From Primulina eburnea (lineage: Eukaryota; Streptophyta; Magnoliopsida; Lamiales; Gesneriaceae): a stretch of 64,000 nt of DNA. This document shows, in pieces, positions 21,227 through 32,448 of the stretch. Position 1 is the first letter of the stretch, and the number at the start of each line of letters is the position of its first letter. The stretch lies in contig NC_133101.1 in assembly GCF_022965805.1 (NCBI RefSeq), positions 43,251,642 through 43,315,641 on the forward strand, given 5' to 3'. The position numbers and the translations under genes were made by a program. The notes beneath the pieces are model-generated. The model was not told the origin of the DNA. It was given only the letters and a program-made list of their open reading frames with translations, and did no database searches.

Positions 21227-23088
21227 TGTAATGACCGAGATTTTATATCATGTTAAGTTGAGATTATTGAGTTTAAATTGATGTTATTATAGATGGATCA
21301 TCCCGAGATCGGATTGGGCCAAGCATATGAATCACACAATTTTTGGACAAAACTATTGGCGCCCGAGCGGTAGTTTTTGACCGCTCGAGCGCCATAGTTC
21401 AACAAGTAGGTATTTCGGGCAGAAGATGTGGCGCCCAAGCGGTAGTTTATGACCGCCCGAGAGCTAATGTGCGATAAGAAAATATGTGGACAGAACATTC
21501 CGTGCCCGAGCGGTACTTTCTTACCGCCCGAGCGCCGACCGAGATTCAAAGAAAATAGACACGTATCTTTACATGCAAGTTGGATATATATGTACATAAC
21601 TTCAGTTCCCTTGGACGAAAATCAGAACAAAGGAACGTGAATACTTCAGAAAAATCCTTACGCCTTTTCACCTGGTAGATTTGTGATTCGTGAAAGATTC
21701 GCCCGTTAGATTTTGAATCCGACTTTAGTACTGTGTTCCTATCGACGCAGGCTACCACTGGACGTAAGTTTTGTTACGTTTGATTATGATTTGAAATTAT
21801 GATATTGCTAGAATCAGATAAGATTCATATATGATGTTCTTGATATGTTAGACATCGTAGAATCGAAGTCAGATTGAAAAACATATTGATTATGGAATTG
21901 TTATGGTTTTTCAGATTATATTGATTGATATTGGCCCAGATTTTAATTATGAATTGATTATAAATTGTATTGGATATCAGTTATGGATTGTAATTATTAT
22001 CTGTTGAGATTGTGTTGACGGAAATATCGAGATTATGCCGTTATGCCATTGATTTTGAGTTAAATCCAGATTGATCAGAGTTGGTATTGATTGGAGCAGT
22101 ATATTGATATTGTACTACTTGATATTGTCATTACCAGATTGAATATTGACAGATTTGGAATTCTCGACAGGAACGTCGTCAGAACTGCAATAAAAGAAAG
22201 GTATAACTCAATGTGGTACCGGGAGAACGACTCGAGTATGATATACTTGAGTTTCCCTAAATCACATACTTATTGTTATTATGTGCATTGATTTGAATTG
22301 ATATGCTTGTTCTATTGATTTATAGAAAGCATGTATTAGACGAGTATTTGACGAGTGATCTTGTGACATAGGTGCCGATAGTGATGGAATCGTCACTGGC
22401 ACATTGCACATTGCACATTGTCACAAAATAGTGAATTGGCGAAAGTGCCAAAGTTTGTGACGGATAGGTCAAGACACCGGATGTTTGGTTATATCGATGA
22501 TGAATAGTATTGGAGTTTCTTCTATTACTGATATTCGATATGGAATGCCAACGTCTAGAAATCCGGATCCCTAGACTAGGGATTGAGTCTAGTCTGAGAC
22601 GTGGAGTCATAAGTCTTATTGACAGTTTTATATTGATTATATTTTCCGATTTTGATACATATTACTGATATTTGTTTCATGTTTTATATTGATTATATGA
22701 TTGCATGTTTGTTGATTTATACTGGGATGTATTTCTCACCGGAGTTATCCGGCTGTTGTCGTGTTTGTATGTGTGCATGGCAACAGGTGGGACAGGATCG
22801 GGGTCGAGGAGATGAAGAGAGAGATCGTGGTTAGAGTGGAGACTACGGACCTTGATTAGAAATAGGGTTTGGACAATTGATATTTAGTTGTTAAACCTTA
22901 GGTTGAATGATTGTATATAGTACAAGACTTGTACTTTAATACTGACATGTATATTAGAATGTATTCCATTACGTTCCGCATTTAATACTGTATTTTAAAA
23001 AAATTAAAAAAATTAGACCCTGTTTGTTATAATTGATTAAATTGTCCCAATGATGATCAAGAACATGATTAGCGTTCGGGTCCCCACA
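21227..23088 (+). mobile_element. Solo gypsy LTR in Tekay gag, TSD CTTCG
   Basis: TGTAATGACCGAG to GGGTCCCCACA, 1862 bases, flanked by CTTCG at 21222-21226 and 23089-23093. Sister of the LTR at 16492-18867 over its downstream two thirds, but the dyad array is a different sequence. Contains CTCACCGGAGTTATCCGG and GGCAACAGGTGGG near 22735-22790. No internal region adjoins it. Confidence 0.95.
21358..21537. repeat. Three hairpin units built on GGCGCCCGAGCGGTA
   Basis: Units at 21358-21393, 21430-21465 and 21501-21537, each with about 13-15 base arms (GGCGCCCGAGCGG and CCGCTCGAGCGCC) and a short T-rich loop, period about 72. It occupies the LTR position held by the GCGCATATGCGC array in the sister LTR. 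Confidence 0.92.
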
Positions 23089-24342
23089 CTTCGTTTGCAA
23101 GGTTCAGGTCAAGGTAGAGGCCAAGGAAGAGACCAAGTGGTTCAAGCAATTGGGACTGATGGGACCTTTACTGCATTTAAGAGAATGGATCCGCCTGAGT
23201 TTGCATGAAGCACTGATCCATTGGTGGCCGTAGAGTGGATCAAAGCACTTGAGGCGATATTTGATCATCTCAATTATGAAGACAAGGACAGAGTTGGTTG
23301 TGCAGTATTCATGCTAGTTAAAGCTACACGTATTTGGTGGAATGCTACCAAGGTAGGTGTTGATGTTCCGGCATTAAAGTGACAAGATTTCACAGATATT
23401 TTCTACGACAAGTATTTCCCGGACGCACTTCGAGCTCGGAAGGTGACTTAGTTTTTAGAGCTTCGACAGGGAAGTATGAATGTTGACGAGTACATCTTGA
23501 AGTTCGAGGAGGGCTGTCTGTTTGCTCCATATATTGCCTCCAATGACAAAAACAAGGGTGCTCATTTCATTAGAGGACTTCGAGCAGAAATCAGAAGGGA
23601 CATCAATATGTCTAAGGCGGTGACATTTAAAGAGATCGTGGCTAAAGCACTGTTAGTCGAGCAAGATGAGAAGGACATTGCTAGAGAGAGACATGCGAGG
23701 CTGCAGGCTATTGCTCAAAGAGGTCAAGGTTCGAGCCAAAGAGTAAAATGTAGTTTCAAGCGGAAAGGCAAGGTATATCCGAGTTCTAAAGCACCGACAG
23801 TTCCATCTGATCCAGAGAAGCCGTTGTGTCCCAAGTACAGTAGGCATCATAGGGGAGAGTGCAGATTTGGTACTCATACGTGCTACCGATGTGGTACTGA
23901 AGGCCATATTGCCAAGGACTGTCCGAGAGGATCGAGTAAAGAGAAGGTGCAGGGTCGCATCTTCACCATGACGAAGGAAGGTATAAACCCTGATTCTTCT
24001 GTGATCTCTAACACTAACTTAATTTCAGGCAAAGTAGCTACGACATTGATTGATACAGGTGCTACACATTCTTTTATGTCTGAAATATTTTTGAGATCTT
24101 TGGGTTTAGTTCCTTCTATTCTTCCCCTCCAGTTTAATGTTTTATTGCCTTCGAGAGATGTGTTGTGCCCGACGTCTATTATGTATACGTGTTCTGTTGA
24201 AATAGATGAGCGAGTGGTTTATGCCGATTTGATTGTTATTCCGATGGTTGCATTTGATATTATACTTGGCATGGATTGGCTATCGACTTACCGTGCAGTG
24301 ATTGATTGTGTTGCCAAGACGGTGAAATTTGCAGATGATGAT
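23089..24342 (+). pseudogene. Tekay gag C-terminal part and protease
   Basis: Gag resumes in frame after the solo LTR with the gypsy gag region (AFKRMDPPEFA, WIKALEAIFDHL). Stops: TGA 23206-23208, TGA 23380-23382 (for Trp), TAG 23449-23451 (for Gln). From 23476 the frame is open for 310 codons. The zinc knuckle CYRCGTEGHIAKDC at 23881-23922 is intact, and the aspartic protease has LIDTGATHSF (active site 24052-24063) and GMDWLSTYRAVIDC. At 24343 the second solo LTR cuts the protease; the last residues of the open frame are LTR-encoded. Confidence 0.9.
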
Positions 24343-25753
24343 TGTAGTGCCAAAATTCAGTGCACGTATCACCCATGCGTTTATTTAATTGTTAAATATT
24401 TTATTTAAGTTTAAAATGATTTTAGTAATGCATGATTTACTTAAATTGCATTATTTTAATGTTTATGTGATGCACATTAAAATATTTTTCGAGTTTCATG
24501 TTTCAGGCGATTATTCGATGCAGAATCGAGGAAGAGACCGGTGACGATTTTGGAAATTTAAAATGTGGTATTTATTTTAAGTTGAGGATGGGACAATTTA
24601 ATGATTTTTTTAGTTTTAGCATGTTTGAGCCTAAATCATTTAGTTGGTAATTTTAAGAGTTTAAAACTTTTAAAATTAACATTTTGGTGGGTGTTATTTT
24701 AATTTAAGAGTCTTGTAAAATTAGTGTGGGTTAACCTTTATAAGTATTTTTATCATTTAAATTAGTACTAATTTCTCCTAATCAAAAGCCCACTCACACG
24801 TACACACACTCACACACACTTACATGCTTTTACACACACTAAAACACACAACACATCTACACATTCATTTTCAGATTTTTTTAACGAAAGTAAATTTAGG
24901 GTTCTTGAGAGAACAAGCAGCCGCCCCCTTCCCCTTTATTTTCCAGCAAGTTTTCGGCGATTTTATTGCAAGATAATCAAGCCAACATCGTCCCGGATCA
25001 ACCTCGCTTCTTTCTCCGCTTCGGTATCGCCGTTTCGGTAAAGTTTATCATCAAAAGGCACGTATAATCTTTCTTTTGCTGCATCGATCATGTCATATTA
25101 TGTGTTGCGTTGTTTTTAGGCGTAAAAATACATGTGTGATGTGCAGAAGTTTGAGCAATGACGTTTGGATAAATTTTGAAACGATTTTTAGATCTAAAAT
25201 CACGTTTTTACTGTATTTTTAAATACTGCGACTTTTCGGTCGTGATTCTGAGAAAACTTTCAACGTGAAACTTGTAGAACTTTTTGATACCTTCGATTGG
25301 ACAGTAAATTCAAAATATTTGGATAAACATTGAGTGAGTTATGGTGTTTTTCGTGGGGCTGCTCAAACGGCATTTTTCAGAAAATTATGTATTGATGCGT
25401 TTTTTTTGAGATTTTATTGTTGCAGGCTTCGTTGGGAATCGACGGGTGATCATTTCTGCATCTAGGTATGATCAGTATGATGTTGGGTTGTTATTTGTCA
25501 TGTCGTTCGGTGTTGATAGGCACTCGAATACACTACAAGTCGTAGCAACCGATTTGGTGTCAATTGCCACGTTTTTGAATTGTATGTGTCGTAAGGTGGA
25601 CGTCATTACTTTGGGTGTTTGTATGAAGTTGGTCCTATGTTTTGGCATGTTAGGATGTGTCTCGAGGTGTCGGTTCATGGTCCGTACGAACAAGTCTAGA
25701 ATGTAAGCATGGCATGTATAGGAATTTTTGTGAGTTTTCACTTCCCGCAGGTG

Positions 25754-26012
25754 CACGGACCGGGACACGGACCTTGGCACGGGGTTCGTGCCTTCGTTTT
25801 CTCCTTGGTGCCATTTTTGCAAGCCTACACGGACCCCCACACGGACCAGGGCATGGGGTCCGTGCCTTTCCCCTTTTTCACGACAATGTTTACCGAGTCT
25901 AGACGGACCTGGAGCCGGACCTGGTCACGGGGTCCGTGTCCCTTCCTTCTATTGGTACCTTCTTTGCGCACATACACGGACCCATACACAGACCCAGTCC
26001 TGGGGTCCGTGT
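25754..26012. repeat. Array of CACGGACC and inverse GGTCCGTG motifs in LTR D
   Basis: Three to four units of about 75-95 bases, each with one or two direct CACGGACC motifs followed by an inverted GGGGTCCGTG, so each unit can form a GC-rich hairpin. The same core motif makes up the arrays in the Athila LTR and Athila spacer. Confidence 0.9.
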
Positions 26013-26523
26013 ACTTCATACTTTGGGAAAACTTAAACGTTGGCTTTGGGATTTCTTGTGATGGCTTAGTACATTGATTTAAATGAGGTCAATTCCCGAG
26101 GGTTTTAGAACGTCTTAAGTTATTTGTGGAGTTTGGTGGTGAGCATGTGTACCTACGTCTAAGCAATGCAAGTTAAGTATTTTGAATTCAGTTAGTACGT
26201 GCAGCAACGGCCCCTATCAAAGTTCAACGAATCCCTCAACGCCAAGTAAGTATGTTGACGTGCAAAAGAAAATATTCAAGTTTTTGAGGCATGCTAAATG
26301 TCTTGTGACCAAGTTATGTTTAGGATTGGAAAGCGTTAAATTATGAACGGAGACCAATCTGCCCGTTAAATCATGAACGGATTTAGATCGTGATTGGAAA
26401 GCATTAAATCATGAACGTGGACCAATCAGCCCGTTAAATTATTAACGGGGATCTCATTATGTGGCAGTGGATACGTCCCTGTCATCCCAGTACTGTGGTT
26501 TAGTCTGTTCAGGAGAATTATGT

Positions 26524-27580
26524 TATGGGTCACTTGCTTTGAAACATCCTTTACACAAAATGATGAAGCTATGTATGTTTAAGTAAGTTCAAGTATGCAA
26601 GCATGTTTAAGAGAAATTTATGGCACGTCTAAGTATGTATGTATGTTCAAGTTTACTTTCAGTTCAAGTTTCAAGTATGTATGTTCTATTTTTAAGCTGC
26701 ATGTAGTTTTATTATATATTCTTTGTTATCCCCAGTTTATACGTGTTGAGTCTTTAGACTCACTAGACTTTATCGATGCAGGTGAGGTTTATGAGGAGAC
26801 AGGAGGTGGGGACCAAGGAACAAGTTTGGACTGAGCGGGAGGCTAAACCCGAGGACCGCCATGCTTTAAGCTTCATGAAAACATTTTATACTTTTGTCAA
26901 ACTTTAAATTTTAAGTCTTTGGTTGCAACAACTTGTGATACGTACATTTTACTTCTTTTTAGTCGAGTTTTGAATGATTATGTTTCAATTAAGAAATTTT
27001 TAAATTTTTCCGCAAATTTTGAGTAGTAAAAGTACGGTACATTACATATGTATGGGTCACTTGCTTTGAAACAACCTCTACGTAAAATGATGAAGCTATG
27101 TATGTTTAAGTGAGTTCAAGTATTCAAGCATGTTTAAGAGAAGTTTATGGCACGTCTAAGTATGTATGTACGTATGTTCAAGTTTATTTTCAGTTCAAGT
27201 TTCAAGTATGTATGTTCTATTTTTAAGCTGCATGTAGTTTTATTATGTATTATTCGTTATCTCCAGTTTATATGTGTTGAGTCTTTAGACTCACTAGACT
27301 TGATCGATACAGGTGAGGATGTTTATGAGGAGACAGGAGGTGGGGACCAAGGAGCAGGCTTGTACTGAGCGGGAGGCTAAACCCGAGAACCGCCATGTTT
27401 TAAGCTTCGTGAAAACATTTTATACTTTTGTCAAACTTTAAATTTTAAGTCTTTTGTTGCAACAACTTGTGATACATACAGTTTACTTCTTTTTAGTCGA
27501 GTTTTGAATGATTATGTTTCAATTAAGAAATTTTTAAATTTTTCCGCAAATTTTGAGTAGTAAAAGTACGGTACATTACA
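26524..27580 (+). repeat. 527-base tandem duplication of the LTR D 3' end
   Basis: 26524-27050 and 27051-27580 are near-identical, both starting TATGGGTCACTTGCTTTGAA. The first copy already contains the LTR terminus GTACATTACA (27039-27044 region) followed by TATG. Each copy has one GAGTCTTTAGACTCACTAG motif (26748 and 27279). Confidence 0.92.
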
Positions 27581-28641
27581 ATGATAATAAGGAAGGTTTG
27601 CTCGCCAGTGCAGGTACTTCGCTATTCCTTCCTTTTATTTCGTGTCTTGAGGCTAAGAAGTTGTTGTTTAGAGGTTGTGATGGGTTTTTGGCTTTGATTG
27701 TTGATACGGATAGAATTGTGAAGTTGAATATTGATGATATTGATGTTGTGAGAGAGTTCCCTGATGTATTTGAGGATGATGTGTCGGGTTTAATGCCGGA
27801 CAAAGATGTAGAGTTTGTGATCGATCTAGTTCCGGGGACGGTTCCTATTTCCAAAGCTCCGTACAGAATGGACCCTACAGAGATGAAAGAATTGAAGACA
27901 CAGTTGCATGATCTTTTGGATAAAGGTTTTATTCAACCTAGTTCTTCGCCTTGGGGAGCTCCAGTTCTTTTCGACAAGAATAAAGATGGGTCTTTGCGGC
28001 TGGGCATTGACTACAGAGAAATCAACAAAGTGACAATCAAGAATAAATATTCGTTGCCACGGATAGACGATCTTTTTGACTAACTGCAGGGGGCTACAGT
28101 GTTTTCGAAGATTGATTTTCGATTTGGCTATTACCACTTGAAAGTTAGGGAGTCTGATATCCCTAAGACGGCGTTTCGGACCAGGTATGGTCATTACGAA
28201 TTTCTTGTCATGTCGTTCGGTGTGACTAATGCTCCTTCAGTCTTCATGGATCTTATGAACCGGGTGTTCAAGCCGTATTTGGATAGCTTTGTCATTGTTT
28301 TCATCGATGATATATTGATCTATTCCAAGACCAGAGAACTTCATGCAGAGCACCTCAGAGTCGTTCTTCAGTTGTTGAGAGAGAAGAGGTTGTATGCTAA
28401 GTTGAAGAAATGTGAGTTCTGGTTGGAGCAGATTTCTTTCTTATGCCATGTTGTTTCGAAGGATGGTTTAGCTGTTGATCCAGCGAAAATAGAGGCGATA
28501 CAGAAGTGGCCTATCCCTACCACTGTATCAGAGGTACGCAGTTTTCTTGGTTTGGCGGGTTATTATCGTCGTTTTATTTCAGATTTTTCCAAGATTGCCC
28601 TGCCGTTAACCAACCTGACGAGGAATACTGTGAAGTTTTAG
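27581..28641 (+). pseudogene. Tekay reverse transcriptase
   Basis: After the duplicated ATGAT the polyprotein continues ([12 protein letters not shown]). RT motifs in order: [42 protein letters not shown], then a TAA at 28081-28083 in place of CAA, then [33 protein letters not shown] and the catalytic FIDD at 28300-28311, and the thumb region with [15 protein letters not shown] at 28639-28641 ends this stretch. All catalytic residues remain; only the stops disable it. Confidence 0.92.
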
Positions 28642-29142
28642 TGGTCCAATGAATGCTAGAGTGGATTCCAGGAGTTGAAAGATAAGTTGACGACAGCTCC
28701 GGTACGTGCATTGCCCAGTGGTACAGAGGATTTTGTTGTTTATACTGATGCGTCGAAGAAGGGTCTCGGTGCAGTCTTGATGCAACCTGGAAAGGTTATA
28801 GCCTATGCTTCTCGTCAATTGAAAGACTACGAGAAAAATTATCCTACGCATGATCTGAAACTAGCAGCTGTGGTATTCGCCTTGAAAATCTGGAGACTTT
28901 ATTTATATTGCGAAAAGTGTGAAATTTTCACGGAGCACAAGAGTTTAAAGTATTTGTTTTCTCAGAAAGAACTCAATATGCGTCAGAGACAGTGGTTAGA
29001 GCTTGTCAAAGACTATGATATGACGATTAGTTATCACCCTGGGAAGGCGAATGTTGTAGCAGATGCATTGAGCCATAAGTCAAGTTCCTCTTTGAGTTCT
29101 ATGATCCAGAAGCCATTGTTGTTAGATTTGCAACGAGAATAG
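28642..29142 (+). pseudogene. Tekay RNase H domain
   Basis: After TAG 28657-28659, residues [58 protein letters not shown] and [16 protein letters not shown] follow the gypsy RNase H pattern. The usual FTDHKSL reads FTEHKSL, a D-to-E change at a catalytic position. A TAG at 29140-29142 closes it. Confidence 0.9.
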
Positions 29143-29966
29143 ATAGCTTTGGTAGTACCGGGAACCATTGCTCATTTTTCAGCGTTGATCATTAGGACTA
29201 CATTGACGGACAGGATCCGTAGAGAGCAGGCCAATGATACTCAGTTGACAGAGATGAGAGCCAGAGCAGAAGAGAGAGGATAATTAAGAGTTTGGATGAA
29301 TAGAGATGGTTTGATGACATTCAGAGGCCGTACATGCGTTCCTACTGGTGATGATATTCGGCAAGACGTCTTGACAGAGACACATACCGCGCCATACTCG
29401 ATACATCCAGGTAGTACCAAGATGTATTAGGATCTTCGTAGACTCTATTGGTGGCCATGTATGAAGAAGGATATTGTCATGTTTATTTCTCACTGTCTAA
29501 CTTTCAGCAGGTGAAAATAGAACACCAGAGATCTGCTGAGACATTGCAATCATTGCCAATTCCTCAATGGAAATGAGAGCACATTACAATGGATTTCGTG
29601 ATTGGTCTTCCCAGAACACAGAAAGGCTATAACTCTATTTGGGTTATCGTTGATCGGTTGACCAAGTCAAAGCATTTTCTCCCAGTCAAGACGACGTATC
29701 CCATGAACCAGTGTGCCGAAGAGTACTTAGCAGAGATTGTTAGACTTCATGGTGTTCCTGTGTCGATCGTGTCTGATCGTGACCCTAGATTTACCTCAGA
29801 GTTTTGGAAGAGTTTGCACAGAGCCTTGGGTACACGGTTAGCATTCAGTACAGCATATCACCACCAGAGAGACAGTCAATTAGAGAGAGTTATTCAGATT
29901 TTGGAGGATATGCCCAGAGCTTGTCCTATCGATTATCCTGGTAGCTTCCAAATTGCCTCTTGTTGA
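29143..29966 (+). pseudogene. Tekay integrase zinc finger and catalytic core
   Basis: A zinc-finger region is spread over frames with stops near 29281 and 29428 and an apparent one-base loss near 29507. The core reads DFVIGLPRTQKGYNSIW, then VSIVSDRDPRFTSEFW and [15 protein letters not shown], giving the D, D and E of the integrase triad. The usual AYHPQTDGQSERV is altered. The frame is lost after 29930. Confidence 0.88.
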
Positions 29967-30627
29967 GTTCACGTACAATAACATTTACGAAGCGACGATT
30001 GGCATGGCACCGTATGAAGCACTCTATGGCAGAAAATGTAGATCTCCCTTGTATTGGGATGAGATTGGTTAGAGGAAGATGTTGGGTCCAGAGTTGGTCC
30101 AACAGACAGCTGATGTTGTTGCTGTTATCCAAGAAAGGATGAAGACAGCACAATCGAGACTGAAGAGTTATGCTGATGTCAGACGAAGGCCGTTGCATTT
30201 TGAGGTTGGTGATCATGTGCTCTTGAAGATTGCACCTCTTAAAGGTGTGATGCGGTTAGGCAAAAAGGGAAAGTTGAGTCCAAGATTTATTGATCCATTT
30301 GAGATCTTAGATATAGTCGGTGATCGAGCTTACAGGTTAGCCCTACCGCCATATCTTGATAGATTTCATAATGTTTTTCATGTCTCCATGCTCAGGAAGT
30401 ATATAGCGAATCCTTCCCATGTTCTTCGCCACGAGCCATTGGATTTGACGCCGAATTTGACGTATCAAGAGATTCCAGTCCAGATTCTAGATCGCAAGTT
30501 TAAAGTATTGAGAAACAAAGAGATCGGCATTGTTAAAGTCCTTTGGAGGAATCAATTGATTGAAGAAGCCACGTGGGAACCAGAGGATGAGATGAAAGGA
30601 AAGTATCCTGAGTTGTTTCCGCAGTGA
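29967..30627 (+). pseudogene. Tekay integrase C-terminus and chromodomain
   Basis: The open frame 30079-30627 (182 codons) holds the integrase tail (HFEVGDHVLLKIAP, GKLSPRFIDPFEIL, FHNVFHVSMLRKY) and a chromodomain (IPVQILDRKFKVLRNKE, VKVLWRN, EATWEPEDEMKGKYPELF). Chromodomains of this type steer chromovirus integration toward heterochromatin. It ends at TGA 30625-30627, 28 bases before the PPT. Its ATG is internal to the polyprotein. Confidence 0.9.
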
Positions 30628-30653
30628 CGTCAATTTCGGGGACGAAATTCCTC

Positions 30654-30667
30654 TAAGGAGGGGAGAT
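30654..30667 (+). other. Polypurine tract of the Tekay chromovirus
   Basis: AAGGAGGGGAGAT immediately before the 3' LTR, preceded by GGGGACGAAATTCCTCT, the usual Tekay 3' end. Confidence 0.88.
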
Positions 30668-32279
30668 TGTAATATCCAAGCTTGGTTAACGGTACGGTTT
30701 AGATTTAATATGTTTATTGACTCCTTGGTTAAGTTTAAGTATAGTTTTGATGTTAAGAGTTGCGATTTATGGTTTATAATATTGTTGTTTATAAATGATG
30801 TGTAGTTTTGTTGTAGCGTCGTTGCGAGTGGATTTTTAGTTGCTAAGTATTTTGTTGGCTATAGAGGAGAGTGCACCCGTGCCAGGAAAGTTACTGCACC
30901 CGCGATATTTGGACAGAAGGGTGACCGCACCTGCGGTAAGAAAGCCACCGCACCCGCGGTGTTTGGGCAGAGCGGCTACCGCACCCGCGGTCGAAGATGC
31001 AGCGCACCTGCGGTCGATGCTTTCGGATTTTTGGATGTGGTTCAGTATATGTAGCGCACCCGCGGTGCAAGGGCTAGCGCACCCGCGTTCGGTGAACAGT
31101 GAAGTCATGTTCTAGTTTTTTAAGTGATTAAATACAAGAGTTGCCTTCATTTTTCACATTCTTTCCTTGCACTTCTCGGTTTCAGCTCAAGGAGACCTAG
31201 GGTTCTCAATTTCCTTCTTTGATTTCTTTGATTCAAGCATCTTGTTAGGTATTTGAAGGGAGAATAAGATCATTTTGGGTTCAAGAGCTAAGGTAAGCTT
31301 GTGGTTTTGTTTATTCTTGGATTGTGGTGTTGGGAAATTATGGGATTATTGATTGTTTTGGTTTTATGGGTTTTATGGTATGGTTTTGTGATTATTAAGT
31401 TGTTGATGGTTCAATACATGGTTTATTGTTGTAGGATTTGTACCAAGTAATTAGAATCAAGAATTACACTGGTTGTAAGTGGAATATATTCCTTGTGCTC
31501 ATATGAATTATATGTATTGTATTTCAATGGTTTTAACATGCTATTCCATTCCATTTGATTCATGTTATGTATTGATACATTTTGTTGTATATTAGAGGCA
31601 TTTTTATGTCTCAATTATGTAAAAAGGGAATGCAAAAAATAAGAGTATTCAAAGTTTTTATTTTATTGTCCACGAGAGAGTTCAAATGATTTATTTGATT
31701 GATAAATAGATAGTCAGAGATTGCATGCAATTAGTTGATCAACGACCATAGGCTTATATCCCGACAGAGTAATCGATTTATATCGATGGGATATAGTTAC
31801 AGAGACAGAGATACTATTTAGATATCAATCCAACATAGAAAAGAGAAATATCATTGTTATTGTTATGTTATACTATGTTATTCATGTTTCAAGAGTTAGA
31901 TGGTATTTAATTATTTCAAAGCCATGTATTACAGAGTATGATATGTACAGATTGTTATGTAAGAGTTCCACTTGCTGAGTTTTATTATCATTTCAGTTAT
32001 TTCATGTGATGCAGATAAGAGTGATGGGCCAGGACGTTGATTGGTGCCGAGGTCATATGCATAGAAGATGGAAGGAAAAAGACTATTTTGTTAGCATTTT
32101 TGGACATGATCAAAATGATATTTTGTATTTTGATGCAACACTTATTTAATCATGTATATACTTTTGATTGTATATATTGAAAATGTGTTTATGTCAAGAA
32201 AATTTTAAATCCTTCCTCCTTCAAATAAATTTTAGAAAAATTCTACTGTTATTTTATGAAATCACTCAAGGGCGTTACG
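30668..32279 (+). repeat. 3' LTR of the Tekay chromovirus
   Basis: Same order of blocks as 19366-20964, 13 bases longer, ending TTACG (A-to-G at the last base) directly before the duplicated CGAAA. Confidence 0.93.
30871..31090. repeat. CCGCACCCGCGG array in the 3' LTR
   Basis: Counterpart of 19569-19790; several units decayed differently between the LTRs, for example GCACCCGCGGTGC here where the 5' LTR has GCACCACAGTGC. Confidence 0.88.
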
Positions 32280-32448
32280 CGAAATGCATCTAGAAATCCA
32301 AATGCATGAACTTATAAAATTTCATTAAGTAAATTATACCATGCATGAATTATGCATAAAATGCACAAACATAATTAAACACATAATTTTAAATAAAAAT
32401 CCTAGATTTCATGCATTCAGATTACGTGAATTAAATTCCTGGACCTTA
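32280..32448 (-). mobile_element. Fragment of a B/C-type gypsy LTR, right of the Tekay insertion
   Basis: Resumes after CGAAA and ends CCTGGACCTTACA, like the TTTTTGGACCTTACA end of LTR B (11572). With 19291-19365 it forms about 245 bases of LTR end, minus orientation. Confidence 0.65.

Larger units (their letters stand above)
24343..27580 (+). mobile_element. Solo gypsy LTR (family D) in Tekay protease, TSD ATGAT
   Basis: TGTAGTGCCAAAATTCAG to GTACATTACA, flanked by ATGAT at 24338-24342 and 27581-27585. Contains the CACGGACC array (25754-26012), a CCCAGTACTGTGGT block (26487-26500), and the GAGTCTTTAGACTCACTAG motif followed by GATGCAGGTGAGG. The last 527 bases are tandemly duplicated, so it is 3238 bases rather than about 2.7 kb. 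ORFs across the array are artefacts. Confidence 0.93.
19366..32279 (+). mobile_element. Full-length Ty3/gypsy Tekay chromovirus, decayed, with two nested solo LTRs
   Basis: Bounded by CGAAA at 19361-19365 and 32280-32284. LTRs of 1599 and 1612 bases (19366-20964, 30668-32279), PBS 20970-20981, gag, protease, RT, RNase H, integrase, a C-terminal chromodomain, and PPT before the 3' LTR, in the order of chromoviruses. The chromodomain type (VQILDRKFKVLRNKE, WEPEDEMK) is that of the Tekay clade. Gag is cut by a solo LTR at 21227-23088 and protease by one at 24343-27580. The start codon is ATA and at least eight stops break the frame, so it is dead. The 3' LTR ends TTACG rather than TTACA. Confidence 0.95.

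Noticed and set aside
23476..23478. ATG at 23476 as a genuine gag start
   Set aside because: Upstream sequence in the same frame is clearly gag with three stop mutations; the ATG is internal to an ancestral polyprotein.
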